Shown: positions 1 through 10,275 of the stretch, piece after piece | Layout of the letters: each line of letters starts with the position of its first letter | Position numbering within the stretch: position 1 is the stretch's first letter | Source of the DNA: Parcubacteria group bacterium | GTDB lineage: Bacteria > Patescibacteriota > Microgenomatia > UBA1400 > PJMF01 | Assembly: GCA_943350175.1 (NCBI GenBank) | Contig: CALQZX010000009.1 | Span: 1-38,996, forward strand | Length of the DNA: 38,996 nt | Direction of reading: 5' to 3' | Position numbers and translations under genes: made by a program | The notes under the pieces: generated by a model | The model's input: only the letters and a program-made list of their open reading frames with translations | Database searches by the model: none | Told to the model about the DNA's origin: nothing

Positions 1-1
1 T

Positions 2-55
2 GGAAGAGCTGCTTTAGATCTGGGTAAGTTTGCTGTAAAATACTGGTCAGATTAA
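2..55 (+). CDS. C-terminal end of a CDS running in from upstream (..GRAALDLGKFAVKYWSD*)
   Basis: Open frame from the window edge to TAA at 53-55; too short to identify. Confidence 0.35.
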   Translation, partial: GRAALDLGKFAVKYWSD

Positions 56-64
56 TTTAATCAA

Positions 65-147
65 GGAGGTGTCGCATAGTGGCCAATTGCGCTAGTCTTG
101 AAAACTAGAGCTTCACAGCTTCACAGGTTCGAATCCTGTCACCTCCG
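65..147 (+). tRNA. tRNA-Ser (anticodon UGA)
   Basis: Acceptor GGAGGTG/CACCTCC, anticodon stem CTAGT/ACTAG with loop CTTGAAA, long variable arm, T-arm ACAGG-TTCGAAT-CCTGT, discriminator G. Confidence 0.95.
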
Positions 148-276
148 CATTGGCAAGCAATCTAGCGACGCTAAGATTGGTTGACAATGTGAGTGGCGAA
201 AAAGATTACTTTAAATCCTGCCGCCAAGTTTGCGAAGCAAACCTGGGTAATGCCCGCAGGGCGAGGCGCCTCCGCA
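148..276 (+). repeat. tRNA-Ser-associated structured tail, copy 1 (hairpin 148-189; conserved core 214-276 ending CCTCCGCA)
   Basis: Core AATCCTGCCGCCAAGTTTGCGAAGCAAACCTGGGTAAT...CCTCCGCA recurs after the other tRNA-Ser genes at 17124-17186 and, shortened, at 24436-24480. Confidence 0.8.
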
Positions 277-363
277 AACAATTAAAGATGCCATCATTAG
301 CTATAAAAAGAAAAATCTAAAGCTATTTTGCTTCACAATATTAAAATTAAAAAAATTCCATTT

Positions 364-1017
364 ATGAATAAGCTAAAAGAAGAAGACATAAAATTAAAAT
401 TCATGCATGAGGACTTGCGAAGAAAGAGGCTAGATACGCAAACTCGATTTCTATTTAAAAACACCGTAACACTTTCTGTTATTTTAACAGTACTTTTTTC
501 TTTCATTTCGTTGTTTCCGATGAGTGATAGAAAAAGTGTTTTCCTATTTCCTTTTGACAAAAATGCAGATAACTCAAAAAGTATCGAAAAATTAGAAAAT
601 GAAAATCTAAGGTTACGAGAAGACTTAAATAAATTAAATGAAAATTTTACAGATATTCAGAAACAGTCATCAAATGATAAAGATCTTTCAGTATTAAATA
701 GCAAATTAGACAACTTATTCTCCAACATCAATGCCTTAAACGAAACAATTCTAGAAAAACCAGACACAGCAATAACTGCAAAACTTTTAAGAGAAAAACA
801 GGCAAATTTGGATCAAAAAATAGACAGCATTGCAGCGAACCAACAAAGACTTGAAAATAAAGTTGATGGATTTTTGTCTAATTTAATAGCAGTTCCATTT
901 TTTGCCGCTTTAGCTGGCTTCATTTTCACCACAATAGCCGCAATAATCAGTCCACTATTAACAAAGTTAAAAAATAAATTCACCAGCAGTGACAAAGACG
1001 TGAAGTCAGAATTATAG
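364..1017 (+). CDS. Hypothetical coiled-coil protein with N- and C-terminal transmembrane segments
   Basis: ORF with hydrophobic segments and central heptad-like region; ATG at 364 preferred over the in-frame TTG at 328. Confidence 0.6.
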   Translation: MNKLKEEDIKLKFMHEDLRRKRLDTQTRFLFKNTVTLSVILTVLFSFISLFPMSDRKSVFLFPFDKNADNSKSIEKLENENLRLREDLNKLNENFTDIQKQSSNDKDLSVLNSKLDNLFSNINALNETILEKPDTAITAKLLREKQANLDQKIDSIAANQQRLENKVDGFLSNLIAVPFFAALAGFIFTTIAAIISPLLTKLKNKFTSSDKDVKSEL

Positions 1018-1140
1018 TTAAAAGACAAGTTATTCTGAAATTTTAATTATAAGGGTCGAATCTATTCCAAAAATATTTTTCACTTTAACAACTTTTCCCA
1101 ATATCCCATTCTTTATATTTCTCATATAATCAGCTAAATT

Positions 1141-1917
1141 ATGCAAATTTGGCAATCACTTATTCTCGGCATCGTTGAAGGACTCACAGAATTTCTCCCC
1201 GTCTCCTCCACCTTTCATTTAATTTTCACCAGTCAATTGCTTCAGCTAGAGAACACTGAATTTTTAAAAATGTTTGAAGTTTTTATTCAAGCTGGAGGTA
1301 TTCTCGCAGTACTATTTTTATATGGCAAAGAATTATTTTCCGATTGGTCTTTGATTAAAAAATTAATTTTGTCTTTCATCCCAACTGCAATCGTTGGTTT
1401 TCTTCTACACTCCATCATCAAAAACTTTTTCTTTGAAACCAACTGGTTAATGCTTGGAGCTTTTATCACTGTCGGCGCAGTCTTTATTCTTTATGAGTGG
1501 CGCCTAGAAAACAGCAAAAATAAAATCGATAAAGAAATCAAAGATCTAAACTGGTCTCAAAGTATGCTAATTGGTCTTGGCCAAGCTTTGGCAACAATTC
1601 CAGGAGTTTCGCGCTCTGGAGCAGTTATTGTAACTATGATGATGATGGGACAAAGTCGCGCTCAAGCAGCTAAATATTCTTTCCTTTTGGCTCTACCAAC
1701 TATCTGCAGCGCTGCTGCTTTAGATATCTTAAAATTTGATTCTGCTTCAGGTATTTCTTCGGAGGAGATTGGTTTACTTGCAATTGGAACGATAGTTTCT
1801 TTTGTAGTAGCCCTAGTCGTTTTAAAGTGGTTTATTAATTTCATTCAAAAAAACACTCTCACCAGCTTTGGTATTTACCGCATCATCCTCGGACTTATCT
1901 TGATCGCATTTCTGTGA
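1141..1917 (+). CDS. uppP: Undecaprenyl-diphosphatase (BacA/UppP family)
   Basis: Motifs GIVEGLTEFLPVSSTFHL and PGVSRSGAVI; multipass membrane protein. Confidence 0.93.
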   Translation: MQIWQSLILGIVEGLTEFLPVSSTFHLIFTSQLLQLENTEFLKMFEVFIQAGGILAVLFLYGKELFSDWSLIKKLILSFIPTAIVGFLLHSIIKNFFFETNWLMLGAFITVGAVFILYEWRLENSKNKIDKEIKDLNWSQSMLIGLGQALATIPGVSRSGAVIVTMMMMGQSRAQAAKYSFLLALPTICSAAALDILKFDSASGISSEEIGLLAIGTIVSFVVALVVLKWFINFIQKNTLTSFGIYRIILGLILIAFL

Positions 1918-1949
1918 TCTGAGCACAAATGGCGTGTTAAAATCAACTC

Positions 1950-2858
1950 GTGCCAAGCAAAGAGATTAGAAACCATCTAAAAAACGTTCTCAAACATCTT
2001 TACATCAATCCTTTGGAAAGGTGCAATCTCGCTTGTAAAATTTGCTACACCAAAAAAACAAAATTTTCCCTTTCCAATTTAGAGATCATGGATTTTGTGA
2101 ATCGCTATCAAAAAGTGCAGGAGTTGGAATCGATCACTTTTTGCGGCGGGGAAGTATTTTTGCTCAAAGATTTTCCTGTGCTCATAAATGAGTTAACAGC
2201 CAAAAACATCTTCATTCAAATTATCAGCAATGGAACCATTGATCGCTTAATCGAAATCAAAGAACCAAATATGGTCAACTTAATTATTTCTCTGGATGGA
2301 ATAGAGAAATATCACGATCAGAATCGTGGCCTTGGCAATTTCCAAAAAAGCACGATTCTGCTAAAAAAAGCCATTAAAATGGGTTTTCACACTGAAATTT
2401 TCTCTATTGTGACCAAGGAAAATCTGAATCTAATCGACCAATTCGAAAAAGAAATTACTGCCATTGCTGGCCGCAGTATTGAAGTCACCTATCATCCTAG
2501 AAAGCCCAGATCTTATCTAAAAAATCACCCTATCTCCAATATTCTGGGACAAGTCAAAGACTTTGGCTTTTTGAGTTTAAAAGAAGTTAAAACTCTAATG
2601 GAAACAAGGAAAACTTTTCCACCACAAAACCTAGGTTGCTATCAAGTTTCCCTAATGTCTGATGGCAAAATTTATGGCTGCTGCGAAGGCATTACCCCAA
2701 TTGGAGATTTACAAACAGATGCTAAAGATTTGATTGATGGTTTAAAAAAACGTCTAGAAATCTGGGATGGTGAAAACTACAATGGAAAATGCTTGGGCTG
2801 CGTAGAAAAAAACTTCGTTTGTGGTCTAAAAGAAAATTTATTAAAAAGTAGCCCTTAA
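1950..2858 (+). CDS. Radical SAM protein
   Basis: CNLACKICY (CxxxCxxC) near the N-terminus, GGE motif, C-terminal Cys cluster CLGCVEKNFVC; GTG start. Confidence 0.85.
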   Translation: MPSKEIRNHLKNVLKHLYINPLERCNLACKICYTKKTKFSLSNLEIMDFVNRYQKVQELESITFCGGEVFLLKDFPVLINELTAKNIFIQIISNGTIDRLIEIKEPNMVNLIISLDGIEKYHDQNRGLGNFQKSTILLKKAIKMGFHTEIFSIVTKENLNLIDQFEKEITAIAGRSIEVTYHPRKPRSYLKNHPISNILGQVKDFGFLSLKEVKTLMETRKTFPPQNLGCYQVSLMSDGKIYGCCEGITPIGDLQTDAKDLIDGLKKRLEIWDGENYNGKCLGCVEKNFVCGLKENLLKSSP

Positions 2859-3557
2859 AAATTGAAGTCGCTTCTTTTCTTCAAATCTTTCGATAGCATA
2901 TCTAAGAGTTGTTCTTGGAATTTTTTGATAGTTTTCTTTTAAGAAATTTTCTAAAAGCGTCTGATCTTTTTTGCCTAATTCTCGAAGCATCCAGCCAATT
3001 GCCTTATGAATCAGATCGTGTGGATGGTTGAGAAGCAATAAAGATATTTTTAAAGTATCTTTGAACTGACCTTTTTTAATTAAAGAATAAGTCGAAACGA
3101 TAGCCACTCTTTGACGCCAAAGATTCGTGGAAGTTGCCAATTGATAAAGAACTTCCCTTTCTTTTTCTTCCTGATGAAATAAGTAATCTCCCAAGATTCT
3201 TGGTGCTGACAAGTCTACCAAATCCCAATTATTAGCCCTCTCCAAATTTTCCAAATAAAAATCAACCAATTGTTTCTTAATTAAAGGATCTTTGGTTTTC
3301 TCATATTTTTTGACCAAAATTAACAAAGCTGTTAAGCGGTATTCATGAATTTGACTATCCAAAAGAACTTTTAGATCGGCAAATTCCACATCATTAAAAT
3401 ATTTGACTGCAATATTCCTAACTTCTGGAACTTTAAGACCAAGAAAAACGTCTCCCTCGCCATATTGGCCAACCCCTGTTTTAAAGAATCGTTGCAAATT
3501 TTTTGCTTGAATTGGATTAACACCAGCTTGAAGATCTTTTTGAATGTTTTCTAGCAT
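2841..3557 (-). CDS. DNA alkylation repair enzyme, AlkD-like HEAT-repeat family
   Basis: YGEGDVFLGLKVPEVRNIA...NNWDLVDLSAPRILG; ATG at 3557 preceded by TATGAT-6 nt. Confidence 0.85.
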   Translation of the reverse strand: MLENIQKDLQAGVNPIQAKNLQRFFKTGVGQYGEGDVFLGLKVPEVRNIAVKYFNDVEFADLKVLLDSQIHEYRLTALLILVKKYEKTKDPLIKKQLVDFYLENLERANNWDLVDLSAPRILGDYLFHQEEKEREVLYQLATSTNLWRQRVAIVSTYSLIKKGQFKDTLKISLLLLNHPHDLIHKAIGWMLRELGKKDQTLLENFLKENYQKIPRTTLRYAIERFEEKKRLQFLRATF

Positions 3558-3626
3558 CTTTTTATCATAACAAACCATTTAGGGTCTCTTCAAGTAAAAA
3601 GACTCCATTTCTGTTACAATTACAAA

Positions 3627-4883
3627 ATGTTCAATTTTTGGAAAAAGATTGGTTTTCCTCAAAAAACTGGTAATCATGATCAAGATTTATACACCAATAA
3701 TATTTTTTATTTAAAGGTTTTAAGCGTCTTTCGTTCCTTGTATTTCATGATCCCTGTTTGGGTCTCCATGGAGCTTAAGTACATTACTTTTACTCAAGTA
3801 GCAATCATTGACATCGTCATTCTTCTTAGTGGTCTATTGCTGGAATTACCAACCGGAGCTCTCGCCGATTTGGTCGGAAGAAAAATCGCAATTGGTGTTT
3901 CTTTTTTTGTAAGCGCTATAGCTTACATTCTGTTTGCCTATGCCGACAACTTCTCATTATTTTTAATTGCTGGACTCGGTTTTGGTCTTGGAGATGCTTT
4001 ACTCAGCGGTTCATTGGAGGCTATTGTTTTTGACACTTTGAAACAAAATAAAAAAGAAGCTGAATTTAGCGAGATTAATAATCAGAACCAACTCATTTTT
4101 AATTACAGTATCGTTTTTGCAAGCATTATTGGCGGTTTTATTTTTGAAAAATATTATCATTTGCCATCATTGCTGACTGCAGTTGCCTTTTTTATCGCAG
4201 GCTTCATTTCCTTAAAATTCATTGAGCCAGACATTGATAGCGAAAAATTTACTTTAAGAAATTATTTACTTCAAACAAAAATGGGTTTCAAAGAACTTTT
4301 CAAAAACAAGCAATCTAGAGATATTTCAATTTTCTACATACTAGTCGGAGCATTTACTTGGCCGATAGTCTTAAGTCTGAAGAATTTTGCCTTAGTTGAT
4401 CTTGGAGTTGGTGAGAAAAACATGGGCATTATTCTGGGCTTATTATCTCTTCTCGCCGTTCAGCTACTACATATTTTAATTAGAAAAAAAGTTTTTGAAA
4501 AAATGAGCGTTGTTTTTTTAATGCCGGCTATTTTGTTAAGTGTTTTTCTACCACTTAGTTACTTCTATAATGTGCCCAGCATTGTCACTATTATCTTTAT
4601 CGTCTTCATTGTTTCTTCCATGCGCTGGAATATTCTTGGCAAGCTCAGCAATCAGTGCTATGCTTCAAAAAATAGAGCCACTGCTATTTCTAGTTTAAGC
4701 ATGATGATTAGCATATCTTTTGTTTTAACTTTGATGCTATTTTCTTTCCTCAACGAAAGAACAGAACATGCAATTAAAATAATATTTTTGGCTATGAGTT
4801 TCGGCAGCATCTTTTTATTGTTGCCAATTGCCATTAAATTAAGAAACAAATACCATAATAAAATCCTACAAACCTATGACTAA
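3627..4883 (+). CDS. MFS transporter
   Basis: About 12 hydrophobic segments, LPTGALADLVGRK loop motif. Confidence 0.85.
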   Translation: MFNFWKKIGFPQKTGNHDQDLYTNNIFYLKVLSVFRSLYFMIPVWVSMELKYITFTQVAIIDIVILLSGLLLELPTGALADLVGRKIAIGVSFFVSAIAYILFAYADNFSLFLIAGLGFGLGDALLSGSLEAIVFDTLKQNKKEAEFSEINNQNQLIFNYSIVFASIIGGFIFEKYYHLPSLLTAVAFFIAGFISLKFIEPDIDSEKFTLRNYLLQTKMGFKELFKNKQSRDISIFYILVGAFTWPIVLSLKNFALVDLGVGEKNMGIILGLLSLLAVQLLHILIRKKVFEKMSVVFLMPAILLSVFLPLSYFYNVPSIVTIIFIVFIVSSMRWNILGKLSNQCYASKNRATAISSLSMMISISFVLTLMLFSFLNERTEHAIKIIFLAMSFGSIFLLLPIAIKLRNKYHNKILQTYD

Positions 4884-5691
4884 AAAATTTATACAGAAAA
4901 AGAAACTAGGTCTTGCTCTCGGCAGTGGTGGTTGGCGCGGACAAGCTCACGTTGGAGTCATTAAGGCTTTGGTAAACGCTGGTATTAAAATAGACTTTAT
5001 CGCTGGCACCAGCGCTGGAGCTATGGTTGGGGGAGCTTATGCTTCATCAGGTGATGTGGAAGAATTAGAAAAAGTTTTTAGAGAAAAGATCGATAAAAAG
5101 AGCTTGTTCTGGGCTTTTTCAGATCCAAAACCAAGTTTAGGAATGTTTAAAGGAGAAAGAATTAAAAAGGTTTTTGAGGATTTGTTTGGCAAACACAAAA
5201 TAGAAGATTTAAAAATTCCTTTTTGTGCCATCAGCACCGACCTTCTAACCGGAGAAGTTATAGAAATAAGTGATGGAAACCTGGCTATAGCAATTAGAGC
5301 CAGCACTTCAATTCCTTTTATTTTTGAGCCTGTTAAATATAAAAAATATCGCCTAATTGATGGCGGTACAGCTGTGCCTGTGCCAGTCAAAACAGCCAAA
5401 CAAATGGGGGCTGACGTGGTAATCGCAGTTAATCTCTATAAAAACATATTTCCGGTCAAAGCAAGCAAGATGAGCTCCGTGAAATCAGTTTTGAAAACCA
5501 TGCAAATCATGATGTATCACCTGGCTAGACATAGCTGCCAAGTTGCAGATTTTGTGATTGAACCAGATATTGAAGAAACTAAAGTTTTTTCAGATCCATT
5601 CATCGGTTTTATCAATAAAAAAGGCGTCATCGAAGCTGGAGAAAAAGAGACTCTCAAACACATTGCTGCTATCAAAAAGCTCTTGAGTTAA
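4876..5691 (+). CDS. Patatin-like phospholipase (RssA-like)
   Basis: GSGGWRGQAHVGVIKAL oxyanion motif, GTSAG nucleophile elbow, DGG. Confidence 0.9.
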   Translation: MTKKFIQKKKLGLALGSGGWRGQAHVGVIKALVNAGIKIDFIAGTSAGAMVGGAYASSGDVEELEKVFREKIDKKSLFWAFSDPKPSLGMFKGERIKKVFEDLFGKHKIEDLKIPFCAISTDLLTGEVIEISDGNLAIAIRASTSIPFIFEPVKYKKYRLIDGGTAVPVPVKTAKQMGADVVIAVNLYKNIFPVKASKMSSVKSVLKTMQIMMYHLARHSCQVADFVIEPDIEETKVFSDPFIGFINKKGVIEAGEKETLKHIAAIKKLLS

Positions 5692-6613
5692 ATTTTCTCA
5701 GAGCCATTAAACTGGCTGACATTATCAGTAGATCAGAACTTATCTGTAAAAATGGTAAATAGTACCAAGAATTTGGACAGTTGTGTTTGTTCTTATAGAT
5801 GCTCCAAAAAATATATAGAGATAAAATAGAGAAGAAATAAATCAAATTAAAATTAAGAAAAAAAATTAAAAAAATTAAATATCTTAGAAAAATTGATAAA
5901 ACTTTTGGTCTAATAATTCCTGCTTCGATATCGCTTTTAGCAAAAGAGCTAATTTTCTTAAAAAATCCTGAGACTGATTTTGGTGACAACCAATAAACAA
6001 TGGCTTTTTTGGCAAAAGCCATTTTGACACCAGTTTTTTTAATCCTCAGCATCAATTGGTAATCTTCACTTAGCTCTAATTTTTCATTCAAGCCGCCCAT
6101 TGTTTGCCAAAGTTGTTTTTCTATCAACAAAGAGCGAGTAGTTGGCAAAAAATTATCCTGATTAACTTTTTTATTTAGTTGTAAAAAATAGGGGATCATC
6201 GCCTCTTCTAAATTATTTTTTGAGATACCTTGAAAAAATCCGCCAACTACTTTTTCTTTAGAAGCCATTAATTCTTTGAGCAGTTCTTCCAACCAAAATT
6301 GATCCAGAACACAACCAGCATCAGTAAAAGCCAGATAATCGCCGTTTGCTTTAGTAACTGCGAAATTTCTGGCTTGACTGCGATTGCTTTGCTTTTTGAA
6401 AACTCTAATGTTTAAGTTGGGATTTTTTAAAGCAAACTTCTCTATTAAAAAGCTTGTCTTATCGCTTGAAAATGCATCTACAATGATAAATTCTTTGGCT
6501 AGAATACTCTGCTTTTTATAGCTTTCTAAAAATTCTTTTATATTGTTCTCTTCATTGAAAACTGTTGCTATCAAAGAAACCGAGATTTTTCTATAATCAG
6601 TCAGATTGGACAT
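5672..6613 (-). CDS. Glycosyltransferase family 2
   Basis: VSLIATVFNEENNIKEFLESYKKQS, DAGCVLD motif, C-terminal TM segments; ATG at 6613 preceded by TATAAT-6 nt. Confidence 0.88.
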   Translation of the reverse strand: MSNLTDYRKISVSLIATVFNEENNIKEFLESYKKQSILAKEFIIVDAFSSDKTSFLIEKFALKNPNLNIRVFKKQSNRSQARNFAVTKANGDYLAFTDAGCVLDQFWLEELLKELMASKEKVVGGFFQGISKNNLEEAMIPYFLQLNKKVNQDNFLPTTRSLLIEKQLWQTMGGLNEKLELSEDYQLMLRIKKTGVKMAFAKKAIVYWLSPKSVSGFFKKISSFAKSDIEAGIIRPKVLSIFLRYLIFLIFFLNFNLIYFFSILSLYIFWSIYKNKHNCPNSWYYLPFLQISSDLLIMSASLMALRKFNSRAF

Positions 6614-6638
6614 GCTCCAATTATAGCCTGAGGTCACA

Positions 6639-7604
6639 ATGAAAGCATTAATCATTACAGAATCTTATCTCCCCAATATTGGCGGAGTGGAAAAACATAT
6701 CGCTTCAACTCTGCCATATTTAGAAGCTGCTGGCATTAAAATAAAAATCATTAGTAAAAAAGAAATTTTTAAAAACAAAAAGCTTTTAAAGTTTTTTGGC
6801 TTATTGCAAATTTGGTGGGCAATAGCCAAAAGAATAAAGCTCATCAAAGAAGCAGAAGTAATTTTTATTCATGATGTTTTTATCTATTACTTGCCTTTTA
6901 GATTCATCTTCCCGAAGAAAAGAATCATCACCATTTTTCACGGATGGGAAAAAATCTACCCTATTCCTTTCAAAAATATTTTTTACAAGAAACTTGCACA
7001 AAAATTCTCCACCGCAACAATTAGCATTGGCCAATATATAAATAAATATTACAAATTAAATAGCGCCAACAACTACATCAGCTATGGCGCGGTTGATTTA
7101 CCCAAAGAAATAGATTCTGTAAAAAAAGAAAAAAATAGTTTTCTGTTTGTTGGTAGGTTAGAAAAAGACACTGGTCTGTCAATTTTTTTGGAATTTTTAG
7201 ATATTTTAATTGAAAAAAATATAATTTTTTCTGTCAAATTCTGTGGCGATGGACAAATGAAAGAAATTTGCAAAGAATATGGAGAGACACTTGGATTTGT
7301 TGATGCCAATAAACACTTAGAAAAATCAGAAAATTGCTTTGCTGGAGGCTACCTAGCTATTTTAGAAGCCATGGCATATAAAAATGTTGTCTTATCCGCC
7401 TATCAAAATGAATTAAAAAAAGACTATTTGCTGGAAAGTCCATTTTCCAAATCAATAGCCTATGGAAATAGTGGTCATGATTTATTCAAGAGCTATTCTT
7501 CGCTAAAAGATAGAAACGAACTAATTGAAGAAAACTATCAGCTGGCACAAAAACATAGCTTTGAAAAACTGGCCGATTTATACGTAAAAATAAGCAAGTC
7601 ATAA
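6639..7604 (+). CDS. Glycosyltransferase (GT4/GT1-like, GT-B fold)
   Basis: ESYLPNIGGVEKHI and FVGRLEKDTGLSIFLE motifs. Confidence 0.85.
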   Translation: MKALIITESYLPNIGGVEKHIASTLPYLEAAGIKIKIISKKEIFKNKKLLKFFGLLQIWWAIAKRIKLIKEAEVIFIHDVFIYYLPFRFIFPKKRIITIFHGWEKIYPIPFKNIFYKKLAQKFSTATISIGQYINKYYKLNSANNYISYGAVDLPKEIDSVKKEKNSFLFVGRLEKDTGLSIFLEFLDILIEKNIIFSVKFCGDGQMKEICKEYGETLGFVDANKHLEKSENCFAGGYLAILEAMAYKNVVLSAYQNELKKDYLLESPFSKSIAYGNSGHDLFKSYSSLKDRNELIEENYQLAQKHSFEKLADLYVKISKS

Positions 7605-9157
7605 TGAAAAAATATTTGGTTATTTCAATTATTCTCTCTCTGTTATCTTTCTTCCTAGTCTTCAGTATTCTGCAAAATTACCTGGTTTATTCTGCTGTTC
7701 GTAGAATGGACATCGAAAGGGCTAGCTCCCGAATTAGAACTGCTGTTATCTTGCCAAAAATAATAAACCTAGCAACTTTCAAACAAATTGAGATCATAAA
7801 GCTTTGGGAATTTTCGCTACAACAACTGCCAAAAGTTAATGAGCTTAAAAAAGATACTCAGAAATATTTTGAGATGGTCATTAACAATGAAGCAACAGAT
7901 AAAGAATTACCAAAAAAAATAATTAATAATCTAGAAAAAATAAATGAAGAATTAAATAAAATTGATATAGAGCAATTAAAAGAAATAAAGCTCGCACTCA
8001 ACGATTCAATCTCTATTGCAAAAAAAATCACAAGCAATGATCAAAAATACATCGTTGTTTTACAAAATAGCGATGAACTAAGAGCCACTGGTGGCTTTAT
8101 GGGTTCATACCTCGCATTAGAAATGCAAAATGGACAACTTAAGCCGCTGCGAATTCAAGATATCTATGCTCCAGATGGACAATTTTTAGGTTTCTTGGAA
8201 GCACCAAGCGGATTGGCAAAGTACACTAGCTCAGGCAAAGGCATGAGATTGCCAGACGCCAACTGGTGGCCAAATTTTCCAGATTCAACAGAACAGATCC
8301 TCTACTTTTTTGAAGAAATAGAAAAAAAAGATTACCAAGGAGTCATTACTATCAATCTAAATACAGTTGAGCAGTTATTAGATCTAACCGGAGAAATATA
8401 TTTACCAGATTATGCCAAAAGTGTTAATAAAAATAATTTTTCTGCTATTGCTAGAGAAGATCGTAATGAATTTTTTCCGGGTTCTCAAGAAAAAGCCAAT
8501 TTTCTCAATCATTTCTTAAAGATATTTAAGATCACTCTAAGCAAATCCATCCAAGAACAACCGCTGAAATTCGCTCAAATAATAAAGAATCTAACTTTAA
8601 ATAAAGACCTGCAATTTTATAGCAGGGACAGTGAAATAGAAAAAATCCTAAGCGACAGGCAAATTGACGGAAGAATGAAAAAAGAAAATCAAGAGCTTTA
8701 TTATTTCCTGGTTGAAAGCAACGTTGGCATTAACAAAGCAAACAAACTAATAGATCGCCAAGTCACTATAGATATCAAAGAAACAAAAGAAAAAATCACC
8801 ATTGATTTCCAAAATAACAATCAATTCCCCTATGTGAATTATCAAAGACTTTACACAAACGAAGGTGCCATTCTAGAAAACATTCTAATCGATGATAAAA
8901 AGATAGATGAGATTGACCAGAGAATCATGACTACTAAAGATGGCCAAAAATGGTTGGAGATTGGCTTTCTATCTTCAACTTTGGCCAAGAACACTTCTAA
9001 AATTGAAATAAATTTATCCAGCAAGCTATCTTCTGAGCAAAAAAAGAAAATCTTCATTCAAAAACAATCTGGAATTCAAAAAATAGATTACACTATCAAT
9101 TATCAAGACCAAAGTAAAAAAATTGAGCTGCTCAGAGATCAATTAGTGAACTTATAG
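7604..9157 (+). CDS. DUF4012-like extracellular protein, N-terminal membrane anchor
   Basis: VVLQNSDELRATGGFMGSYLALEMQNGQ...IQDIYAPDGQ resembles the DUF4012 signature. Confidence 0.75.
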   Translation: MKKYLVISIILSLLSFFLVFSILQNYLVYSAVRRMDIERASSRIRTAVILPKIINLATFKQIEIIKLWEFSLQQLPKVNELKKDTQKYFEMVINNEATDKELPKKIINNLEKINEELNKIDIEQLKEIKLALNDSISIAKKITSNDQKYIVVLQNSDELRATGGFMGSYLALEMQNGQLKPLRIQDIYAPDGQFLGFLEAPSGLAKYTSSGKGMRLPDANWWPNFPDSTEQILYFFEEIEKKDYQGVITINLNTVEQLLDLTGEIYLPDYAKSVNKNNFSAIAREDRNEFFPGSQEKANFLNHFLKIFKITLSKSIQEQPLKFAQIIKNLTLNKDLQFYSRDSEIEKILSDRQIDGRMKKENQELYYFLVESNVGINKANKLIDRQVTIDIKETKEKITIDFQNNNQFPYVNYQRLYTNEGAILENILIDDKKIDEIDQRIMTTKDGQKWLEIGFLSSTLAKNTSKIEINLSSKLSSEQKKKIFIQKQSGIQKIDYTINYQDQSKKIELLRDQLVNL

Positions 9158-9194
9158 ACTTATAGTCTTATTCAACTAAAATACAAACAAAGAT

Positions 9195-10250
9195 ATGGAT
9201 CAAAATACACTTATTGAAAATTGTAAAAAACTTCTACTCGACTCCCGATTGCTAGAAAAAAAAGCCCAAATTCAAACAATTGAAAAAGAAAGTGAAGGGG
9301 AAAGTTTTTGGCGTCAAGAAGACTCAAAAGCCAAAATGCAATTACTTTCTAGTTTACAAAAAGAAGTTAAAGTCCTTGAAAACTTAGAAAGAAAAAGCCT
9401 AGACCTCCAAGTTGCCATCGAATTAGACTTGGATGAAGACGTCGTTAGCATTACCAGAATCTTGGAAAAACTCTTCAAAGAAGCTGAACTAAAACAATAT
9501 TTAAGTGGTAAATATGACAGATCTTACGCCATTTTATCTATTCACCCAGGTCAAGGTGGCACCGAAGCTATGGATTGGGCAGAAATGATAAAAAGAATGT
9601 ATCAAAGATATTTTGAAAGAAAAAACTGGAAATACAGATTTGTTGGCGAAATCAGAGGCGAAGACGCCGGCATCAAAGAAGCAGTTTTTGAAATCGAAGA
9701 AGAATACGCTTACGGCTACCTAAAAGGTGAACAAGGCACTCATCGCTTGGTTCGTCAAAGTCCTTTCAATGCTGACAGCCTTAGACAAACCTCCTTCGCC
9801 TTGGTCGAAGTTTTGCCAATTCTAGACCAACAAAATGACATTGAGATTAAAGACGGCGACCTGCAGTGGAATTTTACCAGGGCTGGTGGGGCTGGTGGCC
9901 AGTCAGTCAACAAAACCAGCTCCGCTGTAGAGTTGACTCACGTTCCAAGCAATATCACTGTTAAATGCAGAGAAGAACGCAGCCAAATTCAAAATCGAGA
10001 GAGAGCCATGAAAATGCTTAAGGCTAAATTAGCCAAAATAGAAGAAGAAAGATTTGAAAACGAACTGCAAAAAGCCAAAGGCACCCACCAAAATGCCAGC
10101 TGGGGAACACAAATTCGCAATTACGTCTTACACCCCTATCAATTAGTTAAAGACACTCGTACGGAGGTTGAAACCAACCAAACTGGCGAAGTTCTAGACG
10201 GAGATTTGGATCAATTTGTGCTCAGTTTTATTCATTATGGAAAAAACTAA
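9195..10250 (+). CDS. prfB: Peptide chain release factor 2
   Basis: SPF codon-recognition tripeptide (HRLVRQSPF) and GGQ (GGAGGQSVNKT). Confidence 0.95.
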   Translation: MDQNTLIENCKKLLLDSRLLEKKAQIQTIEKESEGESFWRQEDSKAKMQLLSSLQKEVKVLENLERKSLDLQVAIELDLDEDVVSITRILEKLFKEAELKQYLSGKYDRSYAILSIHPGQGGTEAMDWAEMIKRMYQRYFERKNWKYRFVGEIRGEDAGIKEAVFEIEEEYAYGYLKGEQGTHRLVRQSPFNADSLRQTSFALVEVLPILDQQNDIEIKDGDLQWNFTRAGGAGGQSVNKTSSAVELTHVPSNITVKCREERSQIQNRERAMKMLKAKLAKIEEERFENELQKAKGTHQNASWGTQIRNYVLHPYQLVKDTRTEVETNQTGEVLDGDLDQFVLSFIHYGKN

Positions 10251-10275
10251 GCACTTTGGTTTAAAATGAAAAGAT

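Noticed and set aside
148-276. CRISPR-like repeat
   Set aside because: Only three dispersed copies, each tied to a tRNA-Ser, with no spacer array.
5672-5691. Convergent gene overlap (also 2841-2858)
   Set aside because: Short tail-to-tail overlaps are ordinary in compact genomes.
9150-9260. Programmed +1 frameshift in prfB
   Set aside because: The ORF starts cleanly at 9195 with a short N-terminus; no CUU-UGA slippery site with upstream SD is visible.
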